Made by a program: the position numbers and the translations under genes. A stretch of 64,000 bases of DNA from Streptococcus mitis (GTDB lineage: Bacteria; Bacillota; Bacilli; Lactobacillales; Streptococcaceae): contig NZ_JPFU01000013.1 of the NCBI RefSeq assembly GCF_000722695.1, positions 186,001 to 250,000 of the forward strand, given 5' to 3'. The first letter of the stretch is position 1. Every line of letters starts with the position of its first letter. This document shows positions 58,350-64,000 of this stretch, in pieces. The notes under the pieces were generated by a model. The model saw nothing but the letters and a program-made list of their open reading frames with translations, did no database searches and was not told where the DNA came from.

Positions 58350-59684
58350 TTAGACAGTTAAAAATTCCTCTAAATCGCTGAGGGCACGCTCTGCAATTTT
58401 TTCATAACGAGCCTTCTTGTCACGGATACGTTCACCTTCCAACTCCTTGATAATCCCAAAATTGACATTCATCGGTTGGAAATGTTTGCTATCCGCATGG
58501 GTGATGTAATGAGCTAGACTTCCAATCGCTGTTGTTTCTGGGAAAATAGCCTCACTTTCTCCCTTGAAGAGACGAGCAGCGTTAATCCCCGCAACTAAGC
58601 CTGACGCCGCTGATTCAACATAGCCTTCCACACCCGTCATTTGACCAGCAAAGAAGAGATTCGGTTGTTTCTTAGAACGGTAAGTCTGCTCAAGAAGATT
58701 TGGTGAATCCATATAAGAATTGCGGTGCATGACACCATAACGAACAAACTCAGCATTTTCAAGACCTGGAATCATTTGGAAAACACGCTTTTGTTCTCCC
58801 CATTTGAGGTGGGTCTGGAAACCGACGATATTGTAGAGGCTACCAGCTGCATTGTCCTGACGAAGTTGAACAACTGCGTAAGGTGTTTTGAATTCGCCAT
58901 CACGAGGTCCTGTGTAGTCGTCTGGATACTCAAGACCGACTGGCTTCATAGGACCATAAAGCATGGTTTTTATGCCACGCTTGGCCATGACTTCGATAGG
59001 CATACATCCTTCAAAGTACTTTTCTTTTTCAAAAGAATTCAGCGGTGCTTCCTCCGCATTGACCAAGGCTTCATGGAAATCCATAAATTCTTGTTTGGTC
59101 ATAGGGGCATTGAGGTAGGCCGCCTCTCCCTTGTCATAACGAGACTTGAGATAGACCTTGCTCATATCGATGGTGTTGACATCGATAATAGGCGCTGCCG
59201 CATCGTAGAAATAGAAGCCATCGCCGTCATTAAGGGCATGAATCTTCTCAGCCAGGGCATCGCTGGTCAAAGGACCAGTAGCGACCACAGTAATAACGTC
59301 AGTTGGCAATTCTGTAATTTCATCACGAACCACCTCAATCAAGGGGTGGTTGGCAACTTTTTGGGTCACCATTTGGGAGAAACCATCACGATCCACCGCA
59401 AGGGCACCACCTGCGGGAACTCGTGTAGCTTCAGCAGATTCCAAAATGACTGAACCCAAGCGACGCATTTCTTCCTTGAGAAGCCCTACGGCGTTTGTCA
59501 GAGCATCCCCACGTAGGGAATTAGAACAAACTAACTCAGCAAAATTATCTGTTTTGTGCTGAGGTGTAGGCTTTACACCACGCATTTCATAGAGTTTAAC
59601 TGGAATACCACGCTCTGCAATTTGGTAGGCTGCTTCAGAACCTGCCAAACCAGCACCAATAACATTGACATAAGATTGAGACAC
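58350..59684 (-). CDS. trmFO: tRNA U54 methyltransferase TrmFO (Gid)
   Basis: FAD- and folate-dependent enzyme making ribothymidine at tRNA position 54; 444 residues. FAD site [19 protein letters not shown], then [20 protein letters not shown] with the catalytic cysteine region, and [16 protein letters not shown]. The GTG start at 59684 (SQSYVNVIG) has AGAGG about 10 bases upstream; the open frame 24 codons further is rejected because it lacks family similarity. Convergent neighbours are absent; it stands alone after rsmI. Confidence 0.95.
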   Translation of the reverse strand: MSQSYVNVIGAGLAGSEAAYQIAERGIPVKLYEMRGVKPTPQHKTDNFAELVCSNSLRGDALTNAVGLLKEEMRRLGSVILESAEATRVPAGGALAVDRDGFSQMVTQKVANHPLIEVVRDEITELPTDVITVVATGPLTSDALAEKIHALNDGDGFYFYDAAAPIIDVNTIDMSKVYLKSRYDKGEAAYLNAPMTKQEFMDFHEALVNAEEAPLNSFEKEKYFEGCMPIEVMAKRGIKTMLYGPMKPVGLEYPDDYTGPRDGEFKTPYAVVQLRQDNAAGSLYNIVGFQTHLKWGEQKRVFQMIPGLENAEFVRYGVMHRNSYMDSPNLLEQTYRSKKQPNLFFAGQMTGVEGYVESAASGLVAGINAARLFKGESEAIFPETTAIGSLAHYITHADSKHFQPMNVNFGIIKELEGERIRDKKARYEKIAERALSDLEEFLTV

Positions 59685-59787
59685 GACACTAATACCTCTT
59701 TGGGTGGAACCTAAGTTCATATCAAAACAAGGCACTGACTTGTTTAACACCCACAAATCTTTCTATTTTTTCTTCTACTAGTATAAC

Positions 59788-59815
59788 AAAAAAAGGGAAG
59801 AAGGCAAACTTCCCT
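59788..59815 (-). terminator. rsmI terminator
   Basis: GGGAAG and CTTCCC pair around an 8-base loop, with TTTTTTT following on the minus strand. Confidence 0.8.
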
Positions 59816-59817
59816 GT

Positions 59818-60696
59818 TTAGTCATTTTCTTGGTTTTCTTCCCAGTCGTGATAGGCAGCGTATAGCTGGCTTTTATTCCACTGGTAAATCTTAGCGACTT
59901 CCTTAATAGCTTGATTTTTCTTCATGCCTTGCTGGATGCGGGCTTGGATTTCTAAGAACAAGTCCTCCTCGTCTTTTTCCTCCACATCCTGACTGGTACC
60001 TTCAACGATGAGAAGGCATTCTCCCTTAAGTGGCGTTTCAGCTATTCTTTCCAGCAATTCAGAGATCTTTCCTCTTTGGTATTCTTCATAGATTTTAGTC
60101 AATTCTCTGACCAAGACAACCGAGCGGTCACCGTAGACTTCTAGCATATTTTCTAACGTATCTGCCACACGATGAGGCGATTCATAGAAAATCTGAGTTT
60201 CAGGATAGTCTTTTTTCGAGTCGAAAAATTGCTTTTGCTGGCCTGATTTTCTCGGTAAAAAGCCGTAAAAGATATGTGGCTGTGGCGCTAAACCACTAGC
60301 AATCAAAGCAGAAATTCCTGCAGAGGCACCTGGAACTGTGACAACAGCAATATCTTCCTCAATGGCTGCCTTAACCAAATCATGACCAGGGTCTGAGATG
60401 CTAGGTAGACCCGCATCGGATACCTGAGCAATACTTTTCCCTGCTTTCAAAAAACTAATCAAATCAGGAATCTTTTCCTTGGCATTGTGCTCATGAAAAC
60501 TGATTTGCTTGGTGGAAATGTCAAAATGCTTGAGCAGAAGCCCTGTATTGCGCGTGTCCTCAGCAGCAATCCAGTCCACTTCTTTCAAGGTCTGGATAGC
60601 TCGAAAGGTTATATCGTCTAGATTGCCAATCGGCGTTGCCACTAGATACAGCTTGCCATAGGGAGACTGCCCCTTAAAACTTTTTTGAATCTGCAT
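59818..60696 (-). CDS. rsmI: 16S rRNA 2'-O-methyltransferase RsmI
   Basis: Methylates C1402 of 16S rRNA in the decoding centre; 292 residues of the tetrapyrrole-methylase fold. Motifs: LYLVATPIGNLDDITFRAI, VDWIAAEDTRNTGLLLKHF, QVSDAGLPSISDPGHDLV and VPGASAGISALIASGL. Two bases separate it from yabA. Confidence 0.96.
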   Translation of the reverse strand: MQIQKSFKGQSPYGKLYLVATPIGNLDDITFRAIQTLKEVDWIAAEDTRNTGLLLKHFDISTKQISFHEHNAKEKIPDLISFLKAGKSIAQVSDAGLPSISDPGHDLVKAAIEEDIAVVTVPGASAGISALIASGLAPQPHIFYGFLPRKSGQQKQFFDSKKDYPETQIFYESPHRVADTLENMLEVYGDRSVVLVRELTKIYEEYQRGKISELLERIAETPLKGECLLIVEGTSQDVEEKDEEDLFLEIQARIQQGMKKNQAIKEVAKIYQWNKSQLYAAYHDWEENQEND

Positions 60697-60698
60697 GC

Positions 60699-61016
60699 CT
60701 ACTCCCTGTATAACAACTCATCACAGAACATACATTCTTCGTCCTGTTCTCGACGTTGTCCATAAAAATCATTACATACGTGAAATCCATCACGGTAAAT
60801 GCGACGGACACTTTCACGAACATGCTTGGCCTTGACAGGAGCATCTGCCTCCACCTCACCCAAGCGTTCGCGCAACTTACTATTTTCCAAGCGAAGAGCT
60901 GTATTTTCCTCTACCAGGCTCTTGAGATTTTTCTTGATGGCTTCCACGTCGGCCAAGGTCACCAATAACTGTTGGGAAAAATCATCCAGCGCGTCAAATA
61001 ATTCTTTTTTGTCCAT
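60699..61016 (-). CDS. yabA: replication initiation control protein YabA
   Basis: Negative regulator of DnaA-dependent initiation that also binds DnaN; 105 residues. N-terminal coiled coil ([40 protein letters not shown]) and a C-terminal zinc domain with HVCNDFYG and CMFCDELL. In the usual tmk-holB-yabA-rsmI order. Confidence 0.95.
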
Positions 61017-61055
61017 AAACCAGCTCTTTCCTTTCTTTATCGTTCATTTTTGAAT

Positions 61056-61946
61056 TTACATTTCTTTCAAGACCAGATATTCCATGGCATTTTGAAAACT
61101 AACATTAGCCTGCCACATTTTTCTAGCTTCTAGCAAATCTTGTAGAATCACCCGTACTCTTGTTTGCAAGATATCTTGCCCACAGAGAACTTCAAGAATC
61201 CGTAAAACCTGATCTTGTTTTTCCTTGTCATCTGCCAAGCTAGCTAATTTAGCCACTTGCAAATAACTTTCTTTTTTCTTAGCCACTAACCAAGTTAGCA
61301 GGCGTTCACTTTCATCGACCAAGGTCCAAAAATTTGCCTGATGTGCCAACTTTTCTGCTTCAGCTCGCGATTGACTAAACTGGGCTAAAAGAGTCGCTTT
61401 TTTCTTAACCAGTCCCATTTGTTCTAAGAGCAATATCAGCTTTTCTTCTTGCTTTTTAAAGTGGAAAATCTGGGTCCGACTTCGAATTGTTGGTAAGATC
61501 TTTTCCTCATCGCTGGTCAAGAAGAAAATATAAACCTCACTCTGGGGTTCTTCGATGACCTTGAGCAGAGAATTGGCTGCGTTAGGATGCATTTTATCAG
61601 CTTGCTCGATAATAAAGACCTGTTGCTGGCTTTCAATCCCTGCTTGGGAAAACTGCCCCACCAATTCTCGAATCCGTTCTGTCTTGATGACCTGATTGAC
61701 CGGCTTAATCAAAGTGACATCGGGAAATTCTCCCTGTTCAATCAGCTTACAATTTCGGCATTTCTCACATGGTAACACACCTACTTTATCTGTACAAAAG
61801 AGGCTCTTAGCCAAAAACTGCGCCATTTCCAAGCTTCCAAAGAAACCTGAAAAGAGATAGGCATGATTGAGCTGGTCTTGTTCTAGGATACGGACAAAGC
61901 GGTCAAACTGGGCTGGTTGCCAAGCCTTTAGTTGATCTTGTTTCAT
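61056..61946 (-). CDS. holB: DNA polymerase III delta' subunit
   Basis: Clamp-loader subunit, 296 residues. The zinc module [17 protein letters not shown] is clear; the Walker-like region is [18 protein letters not shown] (degenerate, as expected of delta'), with [20 protein letters not shown] and [19 protein letters not shown]. It overlaps tmk by four bases (ATGA). Confidence 0.95.
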   Translation of the reverse strand: MKQDQLKAWQPAQFDRFVRILEQDQLNHAYLFSGFFGSLEMAQFLAKSLFCTDKVGVLPCEKCRNCKLIEQGEFPDVTLIKPVNQVIKTERIRELVGQFSQAGIESQQQVFIIEQADKMHPNAANSLLKVIEEPQSEVYIFFLTSDEEKILPTIRSRTQIFHFKKQEEKLILLLEQMGLVKKKATLLAQFSQSRAEAEKLAHQANFWTLVDESERLLTWLVAKKKESYLQVAKLASLADDKEKQDQVLRILEVLCGQDILQTRVRVILQDLLEARKMWQANVSFQNAMEYLVLKEM

Positions 61947-62581
61947 TTAGCCAAGTCCATTCTCTCAAACAAAACTGCCTTGGTAGTTTCCACAACCTGC
62001 TCCAAAGGAAGACTGGCATCAATCTTGACAATGCGATTTCCTTCTTTGTCCAGAAGAGAAAGGTAGCCTTGACGAACTTTTTTATGCAAGTCCAACCCTT
62101 CCAAGTCCAAACGATTGACCTCGCGGTCACTATTAGCAGCAATGCGAGCCAGTCCTTCTTCCACCTCGATGTCAAAATAGAGTGTCAAATCGGGTTTAAG
62201 GCCATCTGTCGCAAACTTATTGAGCCAATTAATGGCATCAATGTCCAAACCACGGCCAAATCCCTGATATGCGACGGAACTATCGATGAAGCGGTCCATA
62301 ATGACCAACTTACCAGCTTCAAGTGCTGGAAGAACTTTTTCCACCAAGTGCTGTCTGCGACTAGCGATATAGAGCAAAAGCTCTGTTTTAGCATCCATCT
62401 GAGTATGACTTGGATCCAGAATCACTTCCCGAATCTTCTCTCCTATCAAGACTCCGCCAGGTTCACGGGTCGTCAGCACCTCTACCCCTTTTTCCTCTAA
62501 AATTGGTAACAGTGCCTCTAAAACACTGGTCTTTCCTGCTCCCTCTGGTCCCTCAAGAGAGACTAAAAATCCTTTTGACAT
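61943..62581 (-). CDS. tmk: thymidylate kinase
   Basis: dTMP to dTDP; 212 residues. P-loop [19 protein letters not shown] motif [17 protein letters not shown] and lid TREPGG. It opens the tmk-holB-yabA-rsmI group. Confidence 0.97.
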   Translation of the reverse strand: MSKGFLVSLEGPEGAGKTSVLEALLPILEEKGVEVLTTREPGGVLIGEKIREVILDPSHTQMDAKTELLLYIASRRQHLVEKVLPALEAGKLVIMDRFIDSSVAYQGFGRGLDIDAINWLNKFATDGLKPDLTLYFDIEVEEGLARIAANSDREVNRLDLEGLDLHKKVRQGYLSLLDKEGNRIVKIDASLPLEQVVETTKAVLFERMDLAK

Positions 62582-62671
62582 GTCTAACTCATTTCTTTTT
62601 TTACTACTTCTATTCTATCAAAAAAATAGGGGTTTGTGACAATCTTTTTGTCTTCTCATTTCAGCCACCAT

Positions 62672-62698
62672 AAAAGAGGCAGTCAAAGCCACCTCTTA
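62672..62698 (-). terminator. proC terminator
   Basis: AAGAGG and CCTCTT pair with inner GGC/GCC, followed on the minus strand by TTATGG; overlaps the proC stop region. Confidence 0.65.
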
Positions 62699-63493
62699 TT
62701 TACCTAGTTTTTTAGTTCGTTTGTAGGCTTTTTTGACTGCCTCCATAACGGTTCCTCTAAAGGCATGTGCTTCTAAACTAGCTACACCAGCAATAGTAGA
62801 CCCCCCTGGACTACAAACCTTGTCTTTCAATACTCCCGGATGTTCTTGAGTATCTAGGACCAATTGACCTGCTCCAATAACTGTTTGAGCTGCCATTTGT
62901 AGAGCAGTTTCTCGTGGCAATCCTGTCTGAACACCTGCATCCGCCAAAGCTTCAATGAAAAGATAGACAAAGGCTGGTCCACAACCTGCAAGACCCGTTG
63001 CAGCATCGATTAACCCTTCACTGATTTCAAACAATAAACCAGCATGTTGTAAAAGTTGACAAAAGACTTCCTTATCATCTACTTGGCAGTTAGCTGACAA
63101 GGCATAACTAATGACTCCTTGACCGATAGAAACTGGAGTGTTGGGCATCATGCGAATTAAACGGTGCTGACTTGGAACAAGACTAGCTAGTTTTTCCAGC
63201 TTTATACCCGCTGCCATGGAAATTAAGAGCAGACTCTCCCGTTTTTCAAGAATATCTTGATATTCTGCAAGTAAAGTAGATATCTGTGCTGGCTTGACAG
63301 CTAGAAAAATCACATCTGCTTCCGCAAAGATTTCCTCATTACTAGAAACTTGACCTCCGTAGCTAGCAATAAAATCATCCACTCTATCTTGACTTAGATT
63401 AGAAAGAAGAAACTTATCTGTCCTATTAGCTTGCCAAACAACCTTTGCCAAACTAGCACCCATATTCCCCAAACCGATAAATCCAATCTTCAT
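62696..63493 (-). CDS. proC: pyrroline-5-carboxylate reductase
   Basis: Final step of proline synthesis; 265 residues. NADPH site FIGLGNMGASLAKVVWQ, VIFLAVKPAQI, MPNTPVSIGQGVISYAL and the C-terminal DKVCSPGGSTIAGVASLE. Follows proA by three bases. Confidence 0.97.
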   Translation of the reverse strand: MKIGFIGLGNMGASLAKVVWQANRTDKFLLSNLSQDRVDDFIASYGGQVSSNEEIFAEADVIFLAVKPAQISTLLAEYQDILEKRESLLLISMAAGIKLEKLASLVPSQHRLIRMMPNTPVSIGQGVISYALSANCQVDDKEVFCQLLQHAGLLFEISEGLIDAATGLAGCGPAFVYLFIEALADAGVQTGLPRETALQMAAQTVIGAGQLVLDTQEHPGVLKDKVCSPGGSTIAGVASLEAHAFRGTVMEAVKKAYKRTKKLGK

Positions 63494-63496
63494 TTT

Positions 63497-64000
63497 TTAC
63501 TCCCTTATCTGTCCATCACCAGCAACTACATACTTGTAACTGGTTAATTCTTTTAAGCCCATTGGACCACGCGCATGCAATTTCTGAGTAGAAATCCCCA
63601 TTTCACAACCAAGACCAAATTGATCTCCATCTGTAAAACGAGTTGAAGCATTGACATAGACTGCTGCAGAGTCCACTTGATCTGTAAAGTAAGCTGCAGC
63701 CTCAGCATTTTCCGTCACAATGGCATCCGAATGATGAGTACTGTGTGCTTCAATATGCGCAACCGCTTCTTCTAAACTGCTCACTACTTTAACAGCTAGG
63801 ACATAGTCTAAAAACTCGGTATCAAAGTCTTGAGCCCCAGCTGCTTGGCCAGATACAAACTGACTAGCCTTCTCATCCAAACGGAATTGAATTGGTTCCA
63901 GTCCAGCTTCTTTACGATCCGCAACTAGAACTTGCTCCAAACGAGGAAGGAAGCTTGCTGCCTTGTCTTCATGAACGAGGAGAACCTCCATGGCATTGCA
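63497..64000 (-). CDS. proA: gamma-glutamyl phosphate reductase ProA (C-terminal part, runs off the window)
   Basis: Second step of proline synthesis. The visible 167 codons start inside the conserved [20 protein letters not shown], so the catalytic cysteine lies at the very edge of the window. The rest has [20 protein letters not shown] and [20 protein letters not shown]. The frame is open through base 64000, so the N-terminus is missing. Partner of proC. Confidence 0.95.
   Translation of the reverse strand, partial: CNAMEVLLVHEDKAASFLPRLEQVLVADRKEAGLEPIQFRLDEKASQFVSGQAAGAQDFDTEFLDYVLAVKVVSSLEEAVAHIEAHSTHHSDAIVTENAEAAAYFTDQVDSAAVYVNASTRFTDGDQFGLGCEMGISTQKLHARGPMGLKELTSYKYVVAGDGQIRE

Noticed and set aside
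58725-59453. 242-residue plus-strand ORF inside trmFO
   Set aside because: Antisense shadow of a well-supported gene.

Overview
The window looks like a chromosomal segment of a Streptococcus of the mitis group (S. mitis / S. pneumoniae relatives). The DNA is low in G+C and has strong AAGGAGG-type ribosome binding sites. BOX repeats with the CTTGCCGTA-type boxA core occur five times. Choline-binding repeats (a LytB homologue), PavA, CoiA, ComEA/ComEC, CpoA and PmrA homologues are all present, and ComX-type cin-boxes precede comEA and coiA. Nearly all genes are on the minus strand; pepX, an argR-type gene, the IS66 genes and pavA are exceptions.

Layout. Positions 1-5219: 5' half of dnaE, divergent pepX, a decayed second copy of the pepX 3' end, and an ArgR-family regulator. 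5262-20434: obgE with a small downstream gene, DUF4044 and PspC small membrane proteins, two glycolipid glycosyltransferases (the second is cpoA), a MIP18-type protein, rpoD, dnaG, the trpXYZ-type ABC transporter behind a Trp T-box, ppc and ftsW. 20594-25088: prsA, an O-methyltransferase, pepF and coiA. 25249-32470 is the accessory insertion: BOX, a complete IS66-family element with 8-bp target duplications but a frameshifted transposase, and a 1427-residue YSIRK/LPNTG surface protein with SasC/DUF1542-like tandem repeats. A nested inverted-repeat element lies upstream of that gene. 32481-46806: tehB, smpB, rnr, secG, rpmG, pmrA, coaE, mutM, era, dgkA, ybeY, pavA, lytB (broken by one stop codon), pyrDb and pyrK. 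47055-64000: gloA, rplT-rpmI-infC with a leader attenuator, a two-gene ABC exporter, comEC/comEA, a GNAT enzyme, phoH, yozE, cvfB, frr, pyrH, trmFO, rsmI, yabA, holB, tmk, proC and the 3' part of proA.

How the genes work together. Most are housekeeping genes: replication (dnaE, dnaG, holB, tmk, yabA), transcription (rpoD), ribosome assembly, rescue and translation (obgE, era, ybeY, smpB, rnr, infC, frr), and envelope synthesis (cpoA pair, ftsW, secG, prsA). Competence is represented by coiA and comEA/comEC, each with a cin-box. Several leaders carry recognisable RNA control: a Trp T-box, a PyrR-type attenuator before pyrK and an infC/L20-type leader. Surface traits are concentrated in the large LPNTG protein, pavA and the broken lytB.

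Limits: everything is read by eye. Family names come from recognised motifs and remembered synteny, not searches; repeat boundaries and -35/-10 calls are approximate.
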